From: Caldilineaceae bacterium
GTDB lineage: Bacteria; Chloroflexota; Anaerolineae; Caldilineales; Caldilineaceae
NCBI GenBank assembly: GCA_022821585.1
Contig: JAJEDI010000023.1
Span: 1 to 64,000, forward strand
Length of the DNA stretch: 64,000 nt
Direction of reading: 5' to 3'
The translations under genes and the position numbers were made by a program. The notes beneath the pieces are model-generated. The model was not told where the DNA came from and did not search any database. It saw only the letters and a list, made by a program, of their open reading frames with translations. This document shows, one piece after another, positions 16,773-25,313 of the stretch (position 1 is the stretch's first letter; each line of letters opens with the position of its first letter).

Positions 16773-17648
16773 ATGGAGAAATGGTCTCTCACGGCCGAAC
16801 AGGCCAAACAGTATGAGAACGACGGCTACTTCACCGTCCGCAACGTCATCCCGGCCGAGACGGCCGCCGAACTGCGCGGCGTGATCAAAAACACGGTCCT
16901 CATGCCCGAGCCCGACGTGATGGCAGACGCCGATCCCATGGACCCGATGGGAGACTCCGCCAGGGCGCGCGAATCGCGCTTCCGCAAGCTCAGCAACTAC
17001 TGCTACCGCGCCCCGCTCATCTGGCTAAACGTCCACGGCGGCCCCGCCATCGCACGCATCGCACGCTACTTCCTCGGCGACGACCTCGTCCTCAAATTCA
17101 ACAGCTGTTTTCTCAAACCCGCCCGCACCGGCAGCGCAACCCCCTGGCACCAGGACAACGGCCTCTGGCGCGACGACGACACCGAAGCCTTCAACTTCTG
17201 GATGGCCCTCGACCCCGCGACGCGGTCCAACGGCTGCATGCAGATGATGCCTGGCAGCCACAAAGGCGAAATCGTGCCCCACGTCCTCTACCCGGACAGC
17301 ATTCACGGCGAGTTGCCCCGCCACCTTACAACTGGCATCCAGGACCAGGTCCATCACGTTGAGATTGCACCGGGCGACATCGTCTGCTGGCACAGCAGCA
17401 TGTGGCACTACAGCCCGCCCAATCCCAGCGAACAAGGCCGCATCGCCATCGCCGGCGTTTACTCAAGTCCGAGCCTCATAGCCTCGTACGCGAAATGGTC
17501 TGCTCGAAACTGCCTGTGGGTGATGAAGAGAGGAGAGCTATGCGCGCAATTCCCGCCAGAGCCCTATCCGCTAAATGAGGAAGAACTCCACAGACCAACG
17601 CCCTGGCCTAAGGTAGAAGATCGTCATGAGGAACAAGCTGCAGACTGA
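16773..17648 (+). CDS. Phytanoyl-CoA dioxygenase (PhyH) family oxygenase 3
   Basis: The protein has 291 residues. The facial triad is H126 and D128 in PWHQDNG and H212 in MWHYSPPN, and R223 in GRIAIAG lies where the 2-oxoglutarate-binding arginine is expected. The NGCMQMMPGSHK strand is typical of PhyH enzymes. AAGGATAAG precedes the ATG. It follows the second permease of the ABC cassette by 30 bases, so the imported compound is a reasonable candidate for its substrate or a precursor. It converges with a racemase-like gene 37 bases away. Confidence 0.9.
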   Translation: MEKWSLTAEQAKQYENDGYFTVRNVIPAETAAELRGVIKNTVLMPEPDVMADADPMDPMGDSARARESRFRKLSNYCYRAPLIWLNVHGGPAIARIARYFLGDDLVLKFNSCFLKPARTGSATPWHQDNGLWRDDDTEAFNFWMALDPATRSNGCMQMMPGSHKGEIVPHVLYPDSIHGELPRHLTTGIQDQVHHVEIAPGDIVCWHSSMWHYSPPNPSEQGRIAIAGVYSSPSLIASYAKWSARNCLWVMKRGELCAQFPPEPYPLNEEELHRPTPWPKVEDRHEEQAAD

Positions 17649-17685
17649 ACTGACCGGAACGGCTCGGTTAGATTTGCGATCGACT

Positions 17686-18444
17686 TCAGTTCTCAAACAA
17701 TACGCCGCGCCCTGGCAAACGCGCCGCCACCCCCATCATCTTCGACGCCTGCCAACCGGTCGCCTGATTCGACGTAACCACCGGTTTCCCGATCTCCTCC
17801 TCCAGGTCGCTGATAAAGTCGGCCGTCTTCTGTCCTGTGCAGCTGATCAGCACCGCGTCCGCCTCAGCCACGTCTGACCGCCGCGCCGCCTCGCGAATCG
17901 TCTCCGGCGGCACAATGCCATGGTCCTGCAGATAGTGCAGGGGATTGCTGTTCACCACCTCAATGTCGCACTCGGCCAGAAAACGGATCAGCGCCTGGTT
18001 CACGTCCTCCATGTACGGCGACGCCGTCGCCACCCGCCGCACGCCCAGGCAGTGTAGCGCCTCGACGATTGCGCTGCTGGCGGTTGTGCATGGCAACCCC
18101 GTGGCATCCTCAACCCTCTTCTTCAGCGCCTCGTCTCCGGCAACGCCCTGCACAAAACTGGCCGTCGTGCAGTAGTAAGCGAAAACGCTCGGCTCCAGCC
18201 GCATCAATCTGGCGGCCGCGGCCTCAATGTCCCCATTTTCCGCCAGCCAGATGCCCAGCTCCACGCTGCTGCCTTCTTCAGGCTCAGCATCCTCCGCAAA
18301 CATCGGCACATGCGTCCGCGCCGACACCATCGGCACCTCCTCTGGCAGATACTTGCGGATCTCATCCAGCATCCGGTTGATGTCGTGATCCAACCACATA
18401 TCGTCCGGATAGATCGCCCCCAGCGTCTGATGACTTTGCCCCAT
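17686..18444 (-). CDS. Asp/Glu racemase-like / maleate isomerase-like protein 1 (two-cysteine)
   Basis: The protein has 252 residues. It belongs to the two-domain alpha/beta superfamily that includes aspartate/glutamate racemase, maleate cis-trans isomerase and arylmalonate decarboxylase. Both catalytic cysteines are present at the expected places: C92 in YYCTTASFVQG and C202 in ISCTGQKT. An NQATGWQA segment near the C-terminus matches the conserved NQ.T.W of maleate isomerases. Activity on a dicarboxylate or malonate-type compound is likely, but the exact reaction is open. GGAAGG precedes the start. The paralogue at 22702 lacks the second cysteine. Confidence 0.78.
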   Translation of the reverse strand: MGQSHQTLGAIYPDDMWLDHDINRMLDEIRKYLPEEVPMVSARTHVPMFAEDAEPEEGSSVELGIWLAENGDIEAAAARLMRLEPSVFAYYCTTASFVQGVAGDEALKKRVEDATGLPCTTASSAIVEALHCLGVRRVATASPYMEDVNQALIRFLAECDIEVVNSNPLHYLQDHGIVPPETIREAARRSDVAEADAVLISCTGQKTADFISDLEEEIGKPVVTSNQATGWQASKMMGVAARLPGRGVLFEN

Positions 18445-18643
18445 CTACCTTCCCCCTTAGACGTGCTCAACTCCGGCAGCAAATCTCTTCCGCGTTGACC
18501 AACTTTCCCCACGCACTACCGCCTGCGCAACTCCGCCTACCAGGGCCCGCTGACGTCTGTCAGAACAGCGACTTCCGTCTGCAAAATGCAGCTGATGTGC
18601 GAAGGGCCGAGCAGCCAAACGAACAAACCCGCTTCGCCTACAC

Positions 18644-18701
18644 TGTTCTTCGCGCCCGTTCGCGTGCCTTCGCGGATCAAAAAAAGGTGTCCTTCACGCG
18701 G
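18644..18701. repeat. TTCGCG repeat array 2
   Basis: One full unit (TGTTCTTCGCGCCCGTTCG, then CGTGCCTTCGCGGATCAAA) and a partial second unit (GTGTCCTTCACGCGG) lie here. The array abuts the stop codon of the minus-strand DUF6807 gene at 18702, with the same polarity to that gene as the other three arrays. The remaining part of the 257-base gap (18445-18643) shows no gene. Confidence 0.8.
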
Positions 18702-19931
18702 TCAGCCTCCCTCTCCCTCTGACACCGACACCGCCGGCGGCTGCGCAAACTCGGCATATCGGGTCGCGATGCGCGCCCCGCTGTCACCGTCGTGAACGTA
18801 GACCCGAAACCGAAAACGCAGCGATTCGCCCCCGTGAACCGTCTTGGCATGGCGCGCAAACGGTGCCGCACACATCCAGCCATCGTCGCGCACGTGAAAT
18901 GTGTGCGGGTAATGCAGGTTCTCCGGATGGCCCAGAATTGCAATCCCGTTTGTTTCGTTAGGGCTGACCGGCCCCGCATAATCGCACCACTCCGCCCGCT
19001 GACGGTGGACCCCCGCCTCGTTCAGCGCACCGCGTGCGTTGAGGATACGCCCTGACCCTCGCCCTGCCTCCAGAGAATGGGCCACGCGCGCCGCCAAAAT
19101 GCCAAACGTGGACTGCCCAAACGTGACCACTTCAACCTGAGGCGCAAAAGTCAGGTCGAAGTCGATCAGCTGCTCACCTCCTGCCAAAGGACAGACGCGC
19201 ACGCGACGGATCTCGTTGAGTAACACCTCCCCTTCATGGCTGACCCAGTCGAGCGCCATCTCCAACCGCGCGTACACCGGTCCGTCCTCTTGCCTGAGAA
19301 AACCGGCATGCACGATCCGGCCAATGCCCACCAGCGGGGAGTCCGTTCCGGCAAAGAAGTGCAAGTGCTCTGTCTCAAAGCACACATCATTGACATTTTC
19401 GTGCTCGATCCACAGCGAACGGTGATGGTCGTGGCCGCCGCCGAAGTCGCGCGGGTGCCCCAATCGCGTCACCGACCGACCGCTCGGACCGCTCACAGGG
19501 TAGAAGAAAGGCTTGCGATACTGCCCGCTGTAGCAATACCCCAACAGGTTGCGATTGTCGTGACTTACCCAGACCCGGTCACTGGCGTCCGGCAGTACCT
19601 GGACCGCCGGAAAAGGAATTGTCCCCCCGCTGCCCCGCTCCACCATGTCAAGATTGACGCGCCTTGGCGCACGCGCTGGGCCCGGCGCCCGCCATGTCAG
19701 CCTGACTTGACCCCGCGCCTCTGCCGGCAAATCGGCCTGCGCCGGTACCCTGACCGTCTGGCCGTCCGCCAACCTCTCCTGCACCCAGAACCCGGCCTGG
19801 CCCTTCTCGATCTGCACCGGCTCAAGTCCCAACCTTGCAAGGTCGACCTCCGCGCTCAGCAGCGCCTCTTCGGTCGGCGCCGCGCCGCCCGCCGCCGCCA
19901 CGTCAAAGTTCAGCGTTCGTCGCCCTTCCAC
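18702..19931 (-). CDS. DUF6807 (PmoA-like) family protein
   Basis: The protein has about 409 residues with a GTG start. The signature of the family often labelled PmoA or DUF6807 is clear: KPFFYPVSGPSGRSVTRLG, then HPRDFGGGHDHHRSLWIEH with its histidine cluster, and TNGIAILGHPENLHYPH near the C-terminus. Members commonly neighbour sugar dehydrogenases and glycosidases and are thought to act on carbohydrates; the methane-oxygenase label is misleading. The N-terminal 120 residues are less conserved. The gene begins one base after the stop of the FAH-family gene, so the two are translated together. A TTCGCG array follows its stop codon. Confidence 0.78.
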   Translation of the reverse strand: MEGRRTLNFDVAAAGGAAPTEEALLSAEVDLARLGLEPVQIEKGQAGFWVQERLADGQTVRVPAQADLPAEARGQVRLTWRAPGPARAPRRVNLDMVERGSGGTIPFPAVQVLPDASDRVWVSHDNRNLLGYCYSGQYRKPFFYPVSGPSGRSVTRLGHPRDFGGGHDHHRSLWIEHENVNDVCFETEHLHFFAGTDSPLVGIGRIVHAGFLRQEDGPVYARLEMALDWVSHEGEVLLNEIRRVRVCPLAGGEQLIDFDLTFAPQVEVVTFGQSTFGILAARVAHSLEAGRGSGRILNARGALNEAGVHRQRAEWCDYAGPVSPNETNGIAILGHPENLHYPHTFHVRDDGWMCAAPFARHAKTVHGGESLRFRFRVYVHDGDSGARIATRYAEFAQPPAVSVSEGEGG

Positions 19932-19932
19932 C

Positions 19933-20820
19933 TCAACTGTCCGCCACCACCGGATTGCTCAGCACCCCAATCTCCTCGATTTCCAGCTCAACCGTGTCGC
20001 CAGGCTTGAGCCCCGGCGGATGCACCGGCGTCCCCGTGGCGATCATGTCGCCCGCCTCCAACCGCATGTACTGGCTGATGTATTCGATCAGGACGGGAAT
20101 CTGAAACAGCATCGTGTTCGTATTGGCGTGCTCAATCTCCTCTCCATTGACCCGCATCGTCATCGCCAGATTGTGCGGGTCGCTCACCGCGCCCGGCAGC
20201 ACCACGTGCGGCCCGATCGGCGTAAAGGAGTCGACCGCCTTCGTGTATGACCACGGACGCTGCACCTCAAAGGCAACATTCTGCAGGTCGCGTGCCGTCA
20301 CGTCGTTGAGCAGCGTGTAGCCCGCCACGTACTCGTTCGCATCCTCCCTCGAAATGTGGCTGCCCTCCTTCCCAATGATGACCGTCAACTCGATCTCCGG
20401 CTCCACCACCTTCAGTCCCCGCCGGAAGACGATCGGCTCGCCCGGCCCGATGATCGAGGAAGTCGGCTTGAAGAAGAGCGGCGGCTCATCCGGGTCCTCC
20501 TCACCGGGATGAGAATAGTTTCCTCCCAGCGCAATCAGCTTGCCAGGCTGCGCAATCGGCGTGCGCAGCCTGGGCTCGGTGACGGTGAAAGCGCCATTAA
20601 GATGATGCTCAAAGACAAACATCATCGTGGACTGAAATGTCTCCGCGTTAAACAGGCCCGCCTTCATCAAATCAACCATGTCGGTGATCAGCTGCGGGCT
20701 TTCGTCGCCGTGCCGGATCAGCTGTTGCGCCTGGTACGCCCGCGAAAAATCCAGCATCCCGAAGTCGGTTACAATGCCAATGTGGTTGTGGTCATCATGT
20801 GCAAACAGGGCGATTCTCAT
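19933..20820 (-). CDS. Fumarylacetoacetate hydrolase (FAH) family protein
   Basis: The protein has 295 residues, starting at the ATG before RIALFAHDDH, which has GGAGG upstream. An ATG or alternative start 18 bases earlier has none. The FAH fold is shown by FFKPTSSIIGPGEPI, the metal-binding stretch VVEPEIELTVIIG, YTLLNDVTARDLQ and MIATGTPVHPPGLKPGD. Family members hydrolyse or decarboxylate beta-diketo acids or hydrate 2-oxo acids using Mg2+; the strong TGTP motif suits a hydrolase or 2-keto-3-deoxy acid dehydratase type. It heads a two-gene operon with the DUF6807 gene. A VOC-family gene lies 136 bases upstream on the same strand. Confidence 0.88.
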   Translation of the reverse strand: MRIALFAHDDHNHIGIVTDFGMLDFSRAYQAQQLIRHGDESPQLITDMVDLMKAGLFNAETFQSTMMFVFEHHLNGAFTVTEPRLRTPIAQPGKLIALGGNYSHPGEEDPDEPPLFFKPTSSIIGPGEPIVFRRGLKVVEPEIELTVIIGKEGSHISREDANEYVAGYTLLNDVTARDLQNVAFEVQRPWSYTKAVDSFTPIGPHVVLPGAVSDPHNLAMTMRVNGEEIEHANTNTMLFQIPVLIEYISQYMRLEAGDMIATGTPVHPPGLKPGDTVELEIEEIGVLSNPVVADS

Positions 20821-20956
20821 CGATCTGTGCCTCCGCAATCTCTTGATAAATGGTCAGTAGTATTGTCAGTTTGTTCTGTCAGCCATTACCCAGCCGCGCC
20901 GTCAATGTCTGTCACAAAGTCTTTGCCTCCACAGCCGGAAAGCGCCGTCCATTCAC

Positions 20957-21376
20957 TTATAGTCGAACGCCGTCCCACTCATCCTTGCGTTCGGTGATAT
21001 CGAGAATATTGCCGTCGGGGTCCGTCGTCTTCAGCGACCCTTCCGGCACATGGTCGTAATTGAACTCCCTCTCCACCTTCACATCCTCGACCAGGATCTC
21101 CGCCCCCTCCGCACGCAACAGGTGATAGGTCTCCTCCAGATTGTCGACGATAAAGCACAGGTGAATGTATTCGCCTTCATGCGCAATCGGCGGCCGCTCC
21201 TCGCCTTCATATTGTATGAGCGTCATATTGACAGAGCCGTCCGATAGATAGCACCCCGGCGGGTAGCCCTCATCATAAATGTGGCGCAAAAACTTGAGCC
21301 CCAGTATCTTCTCGTAAAACGCCCGCGACCGTTCCAGGTCCTTCGTTCTCAGTGCTACATGCCGTAAAAAAGCCAT
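20957..21376 (-). CDS. VOC/glyoxalase-I family metalloprotein
   Basis: The protein has 139 residues. Two beta-alpha-beta-beta-beta modules fit a vicinal oxygen chelate protein close to lactoylglutathione lyase. Candidate metal ligands are H6 in LRHVALRT, H72 in EYIHLCF and E129 in GNILDITE. FYEKILGLKFL is the classic first-module helix. The reaction may be isomerisation, ring cleavage or epimerisation. The start has GGGAG upstream. Being next to FAH and DUF6807 genes, it probably takes part in the same catabolic route. Confidence 0.85.
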   Translation of the reverse strand: MAFLRHVALRTKDLERSRAFYEKILGLKFLRHIYDEGYPPGCYLSDGSVNMTLIQYEGEERPPIAHEGEYIHLCFIVDNLEETYHLLRAEGAEILVEDVKVEREFNYDHVPEGSLKTTDPDGNILDITERKDEWDGVRL

Positions 21377-21457
21377 AGCTTTACTCCCTTCCTAAGTCCG
21401 TTCCTTGATGCCGCAACCCACGATCCCCGCCCTGTAATCGTCCACTCAACCCTCTCC

Positions 21458-21668
21458 GCAACGCTTCGCGTAGCTTTGCGGATCAAAGAAAGGTGTTATC
21501 CGCGTCCTCCGCCAACAACAAGGTGTTCTTCGCGGCCTTTAGTGACCCTTCGTGGCAAAAAGGTGTTCTTCGCGCCCCTTCGCGTGCCTTCGCGGATAAA
21601 GGAAAGGTGTTCTTCGCGCCCCTTCGCGTGCCTTCGCGGATAAAGCAAGGTGTTCTTCACGGCCAGCC
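21458..21668. repeat. TTCGCG repeat array 3 (largest, about five units)
   Basis: This is the longest array. Two near-identical tandem units (GTGTTCTTCGCGCCCCTTCG, then CGTGCCTTCGCGGATAAA) follow three degraded ones, including a CTTCGTGG variant. Between units lie short A/G spacers such as GGAAAG. It begins 82 bases upstream of the VOC gene start and ends five bases before the stop codon of the GNAT gene, again forming the 3-prime trailer of a minus-strand gene. Confidence 0.85.
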
Positions 21669-21673
21669 GCACG

Positions 21674-22705
21674 TTACACCGTTAACTGCCTCCGATATAT
21701 CGTGATCGCCTCCTGCTCGCGGAAGCCCAGTCCCTCGTACAGCGGCAGCGCCTTGAAATTCAAACTGTCCATATCCAGTTCGACACGCTTAAACCCGTTC
21801 TCCTGCAGCCCCCCCATCGCCTCCACCATCAGACAGGCGCCCAGCCCTCGCCGTCTGAACTCGGGCCGCACGCCAAGAATGTGCAGATGCGCCAGCCCCT
21901 CTTCCCTGGGATTGAGACTCGGCGCGCAATGGCAGATGCCAGCAAAAACCCCGCCCGCCTCCGCCACGACGCTGATCTCCTCTCGAAAACGGGGCGAGTT
22001 GGCGTGCCGGGCCCAGCTCTCGTCCGAATACGAAATTCCGCCCCAATGGTCCGAAAACGAAGTGTTGCAAGCCGCAATCCACGCCGGCGCATCCCCCGAC
22101 CGGTAAGTGCGCAATAATATTCCCTCCGGAACCCGCTCTCTCGACACGTACGTCGTAGGCACGGTTCCCAGCTCACAATCCATGATCGCGAACGTCCGCA
22201 CCGCCTCGAAACCGGCTCTGCTCAGCCCGGCCATGACCTCCCCGTCCTCACGCAACCCGCGCGTCTCGACACCGCACTTTGCGGCCGCCCCAAGCCTCCC
22301 CTCCATCGCCAGATGCTGGATGCGGTCCAGACCCGCCTGAACGATCCCATCCAGCGCAACCGTCTCCCGCTTCCCAGGATCCACCACCCAGTCAAGCATC
22401 CACGACGCTTCGGAGCCAACCGGGTAAACAGTCACGCAGGCATCGACCGCAGCCTCCTCTCCAGCGACAAGCACCATCCGCTCGACCTCTGCCAGGCGGC
22501 TGCCCAGTCGACTACGCACCTCTTCGCGGGTCAGTCCGCGCTCAAGCCCGAGCGGGTAGCGCGGCGCGAATGCAAACAGCGGCAGTTCGTCCGCCGCCTC
22601 GGGGGCCAGCGCACGTGCCACACGGTCATGGGAGTCGGCTCGAGTAAACAGGCCGCTCAGAGCTGCCAGGTCTCGGTCATCGTACTCTCGAAAGTGGTCT
22701 TTCAC
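21674..22705 (-). CDS. Tandem GNAT-family N-acetyltransferase
   Basis: The protein has about 343 residues, taking the GTG start whose first bases overlap the stop codon of the upstream gene (GTGA) and which has TAGGAGA before it. A longer start is possible but would overlap that gene by about 90 bases. The C-terminal half is a clear GNAT domain: LAHLHILGVRPEFRRRGLGA is motif A with the R-R-x-G-L-G acetyl-CoA loop, then FKRVELDMDSLNFKALPLYE. The N-terminal half looks like a second, degenerate GNAT repeat. The acceptor is unknown. Translational coupling with the racemase-like gene suggests they act together. Confidence 0.8.
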   Translation of the reverse strand: MKDHFREYDDRDLAALSGLFTRADSHDRVARALAPEAADELPLFAFAPRYPLGLERGLTREEVRSRLGSRLAEVERMVLVAGEEAAVDACVTVYPVGSEASWMLDWVVDPGKRETVALDGIVQAGLDRIQHLAMEGRLGAAAKCGVETRGLREDGEVMAGLSRAGFEAVRTFAIMDCELGTVPTTYVSRERVPEGILLRTYRSGDAPAWIAACNTSFSDHWGGISYSDESWARHANSPRFREEISVVAEAGGVFAGICHCAPSLNPREEGLAHLHILGVRPEFRRRGLGACLMVEAMGGLQENGFKRVELDMDSLNFKALPLYEGLGFREQEAITIYRRQLTV

Positions 22706-23439
22706 TCTCGTTCTCCTACCGGGTCCTCGGCAGCTGCAAACAAATGCCCGAATCCACCTTGCCTCCGGGCTCGCCCGCCCAGCCGTAACGCCTCCCACAT
22801 CGTAACCTGGTTCGCCGTCAGCACCGGCTTGCCAACTGCACTGTCCAACTCTTGCAGGAACGCAACCGTATGCAAGGCCGTATCCGGAACTAAAATGGCT
22901 TCAGCATCGGCGTGGTCATTCGCGCGCACGAAGTCGATAACCTCCTCTCCATCGACCTCGCCCACCTCGACCGCAGTCCAGATGCCCAGGCTCCCCAGAT
23001 GCACCACCTGGATGCCGCCTTCGCCCAGAAACTTGACGAATTCGGTCGCCAAAGCCTCCGGATAGGTCGCGCCAACCGCGACCCGCGTGATTCCCAATGC
23101 CTGTATGGATTCTACAAAGGAGAGTGAAGTGCTGGAGGCAGGGACCCCCAGATAACTGCCGAGCTGACGCGCCTGATCTTTTGCCCCGGCCAGCCCGTAG
23201 ACAAAGCTGCCGCTCGTACACGCCCACATGCACACATCCACGTCGCGTGTCTGAAGCTCTGCCGCGCCGGGCTCCAAATGGGCCCAGTCCCCCGTGCGCC
23301 GGCAGTCCTCAACCGTATGCAGGTCGACCGCATCAGTGTGGACGACCGCCACCTCCACCGGCGACTCCAGCCTCGCCGCCATATTGGGGTAATCGTCCTC
23401 GGCCGAGTGCAGCGGATAGAGAATGCCAATGCGAAGCAT
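22702..23439 (-). CDS. Asp/Glu racemase-like / maleate isomerase-like protein 2 (second Cys replaced)
   Basis: The protein has 245 residues. It is from the same superfamily as the gene at 17686. C74 in WACTSGSFVYG is kept, but the second catalytic cysteine is replaced by aspartate, D186 in VPDTALHT. NQVTMWEA near the C-terminus corresponds to the conserved NQ.T.W. With one cysteine it cannot use a two-base racemase mechanism; a decarboxylase, lyase or isomerase reaction is more plausible. Its stop overlaps the GNAT start by four bases (GTGA). The aminotransferase gene lies 60 bases upstream on the same strand, giving a three-gene operon. Confidence 0.75.
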   Translation of the reverse strand: MLRIGILYPLHSAEDDYPNMAARLESPVEVAVVHTDAVDLHTVEDCRRTGDWAHLEPGAAELQTRDVDVCMWACTSGSFVYGLAGAKDQARQLGSYLGVPASSTSLSFVESIQALGITRVAVGATYPEALATEFVKFLGEGGIQVVHLGSLGIWTAVEVGEVDGEEVIDFVRANDHADAEAILVPDTALHTVAFLQELDSAVGKPVLTANQVTMWEALRLGGRARRQGGFGHLFAAAEDPVGERE

Positions 23440-23499
23440 GTCAGTCCCCGATTGAAAATGCCAGCCGCTGTTGACCCCGAACCCCCGGCCGCTACGATT

Positions 23500-24900
23500 C
23501 TACAGCGCGGCTTCCACCGAAGAGAGACTCTCGTTGAGCGCCTCGATCGCGTAATCGAGCTGCTCCTGCGTGATCACAAGCGGAGGCGACATCTTGAGCA
23601 CGTTGTGGTAGGAACCCCCGTAATTCGTTGCGATGACGCCCCGCTGCAGCAGTCCGTCAACCACCCGCGCACCCGCATCCGTCGCCGGTTCACGCGTCTC
23701 CCTGTCCTTGACGAACTCCACACCCACCATCATCCCCACACCGCGCACCTCGCCAATGAGATGATGCTCCTGCTGCAGCTCCTGCAGCCGCGAAATAAAG
23801 TAGTCCCCCAGCTCCGCGCCCCGCTGCACCAGGTTCTTCTCCTCGATCTCCGCCAGCGAAGCCAGCGCCGCCGCGCAGCCCACCGGGTTGCCCAAAAACG
23901 TGCTCGTGTGCATCATCGGCCCCCACGCGTCCGCCACCTCCTCCGTCATGATCGTGGCCGAGATCGGAAAACCGCTCGCCAGCCCCTTGCCCACCACCAT
24001 GATGTCCGGCACCACGTCGTACTCGTCCATGCCGAACCAGTTGCCCGTCCGCCCGAACCCGGTGATGATCTCGTCGGCAATCAGGATTATCCCGTGCTCG
24101 TCACACAACCGCCGCACCGTCTGCACAAACTTCTTCGGCGGCACGATCCAGCCCCCGTGCCCCTGGATCGGCTCCATGATAATCGCAGCCACGTCCGCCA
24201 CGCCCGAATCCGGCATCGTCAGCACATGCTCCAGATAGCCGCCGTCGCAGAAGAAACAGTCGTCCCCGTCCCCATGCGTCGGACAGCGATAGGGATACGC
24301 GTACGGCACGTGCGTTGTATCCGCCAGCATGTTCTGGAAAGGCGCTCGGTAATAGTTCTGCGAGGAGACCGACAGCGCCCCCGTCGTCTTGCCGTGAAAC
24401 CCGCCCTGAAAAGCGATGATCTTGTGCTTGCCCGTAAAGATCCGCGCCGTCTTCAGCGCAGTTTCCACCGCCTCCGCGCCCGTATTGGCGATATGCGACA
24501 CCGACAGGTCGCCCGGCGCCCGGTCCGACAGCTTCTCCGCCAGCTCCACCCGGTTCCGGTTGGGATTCACCCCGCCCTGGCTGTGCATCATCGTCTCCGA
24601 CTGCTTCGCAATCGCCTGCACGATGCGCGGATTGCTGTGCCCCGCCGTCGCCACGCAGAAGCCGGCCGTCAGGTCCACATAAACGTTGCCATCGGCATCC
24701 ACGATGTTCGCCCCCCGCGTGCGCTCCCAGAACACCGGCGTCTGCCCCCGTGGAATCACCGAGCTTGTCGGCGGCTCCACCTTGCTCAGCCGCTCGGTCA
24801 ACCTAATCGACTCCGGCCCCGGCGGCGGCGTCACCATCTCCGGCAGCGCCGTTCCATCCTCCAAAGCCTGCAAGTTTAAGTTCGAAGAGTAAGTCTGCAT
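23500..24900 (-). CDS. Class III PLP-dependent aminotransferase
   Basis: The protein has 466 residues. It resembles 4-aminobutyrate/omega-amino-acid aminotransferases. The PLP-binding lysine is K305 in VVGKGLASGFP, D276 in ILIADEIITGFGRTG contacts the ring nitrogen, and NTGAEAVETALK binds phosphate. An unusual insertion, CPTHGDGDDCFFCDGG (C206, C215, C218), sits before the conserved glutamate segment IIMEPIQGHGG. It could be a metal site or disulfide. AGAGGAG precedes the ATG. It heads the operon with the one-cysteine racemase-like protein and the GNAT. The amino donor cannot be deduced. Confidence 0.88.
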   Translation of the reverse strand: MQTYSSNLNLQALEDGTALPEMVTPPPGPESIRLTERLSKVEPPTSSVIPRGQTPVFWERTRGANIVDADGNVYVDLTAGFCVATAGHSNPRIVQAIAKQSETMMHSQGGVNPNRNRVELAEKLSDRAPGDLSVSHIANTGAEAVETALKTARIFTGKHKIIAFQGGFHGKTTGALSVSSQNYYRAPFQNMLADTTHVPYAYPYRCPTHGDGDDCFFCDGGYLEHVLTMPDSGVADVAAIIMEPIQGHGGWIVPPKKFVQTVRRLCDEHGIILIADEIITGFGRTGNWFGMDEYDVVPDIMVVGKGLASGFPISATIMTEEVADAWGPMMHTSTFLGNPVGCAAALASLAEIEEKNLVQRGAELGDYFISRLQELQQEHHLIGEVRGVGMMVGVEFVKDRETREPATDAGARVVDGLLQRGVIATNYGGSYHNVLKMSPPLVITQEQLDYAIEALNESLSSVEAAL

Positions 24901-25073
24901 TCTGAATCTCCTCTGCGGCAGCGCCTAGTCAGCCTATGCTTACAACTCTATCTGTCAAGAGCATTACGTCTGACAATGCGTTCCCAAATGGGGGCAATCT
25001 CTATGATACCTCGGGTAACAACTGAGCCATGTCCAGTCCGCTTTCAACCCTTAAGTAGGTGAAGCGCCTCCTC

Positions 25074-25103
25074 TGACCACTGACCACTGATCACTAACCA
25101 CTG
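25074..25103. repeat. Heptamer tandem repeat TGACCAC x4
   Basis: Four consecutive heptamers read TGACCAC, TGACCAC, TGATCAC and TAACCAC, ending in TG. The array lies directly before a two-hairpin repeat copy. A seven-base period cannot encode a simple peptide repeat shorter than seven residues, and the region shows no gene. Confidence 0.75.
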
Positions 25104-25110
25104 CAGTTGT

Positions 25111-25167
25111 GCGGTCGGGCCTATTCGGCCCTCCCTTGTGCAGGGGCTCCGCCCCCGCAACGCCCCC
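25111..25167. repeat. Two-hairpin intergenic repeat (copy 2)
   Basis: This is almost identical to bases 5-61, with one change in the second stem. GGGCC..GGCCC and the GGGG..CCCC hairpin are both kept. The near identity of two copies 25 kb apart implies recent spread or gene conversion. Confidence 0.75.
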
Positions 25168-25313
25168 GGCCAACAACATGCCTGATCGACCTGGTGTCGT
25201 CATTCGGACAGGTGCCTGCTCGAAGGGGTTTCGCCAAGCCTCGCCCCGCCAGTTCCCGAGCCAATCTCACCTGGACCAAACTGTGGCCCTCACCCTCGTT
25301 CCTCGCCCTTCTC

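Larger units (their letters stand above)
24901..25313. other. Intergenic region rich in short repeats
   Basis: The 413 bases between the aminotransferase start and the second DUF3830 stop hold no supported gene. They contain a heptamer array at 25074-25103 and a copy of the two-hairpin repeat at 25111-25167. The open frames crossing the second half are GC-driven and resemble nothing known. Promoter elements for the minus-strand aminotransferase should lie near 24950-25020, an AT-richer patch, but I cannot pick a clear pair. Confidence 0.5.

Noticed and set aside
23278..24879. Long open frame of 533 codons on the plus strand
   Set aside because: It is wholly antisense to the well-supported aminotransferase, is dominated by Arg/His from GC-rich third positions, and resembles no family.
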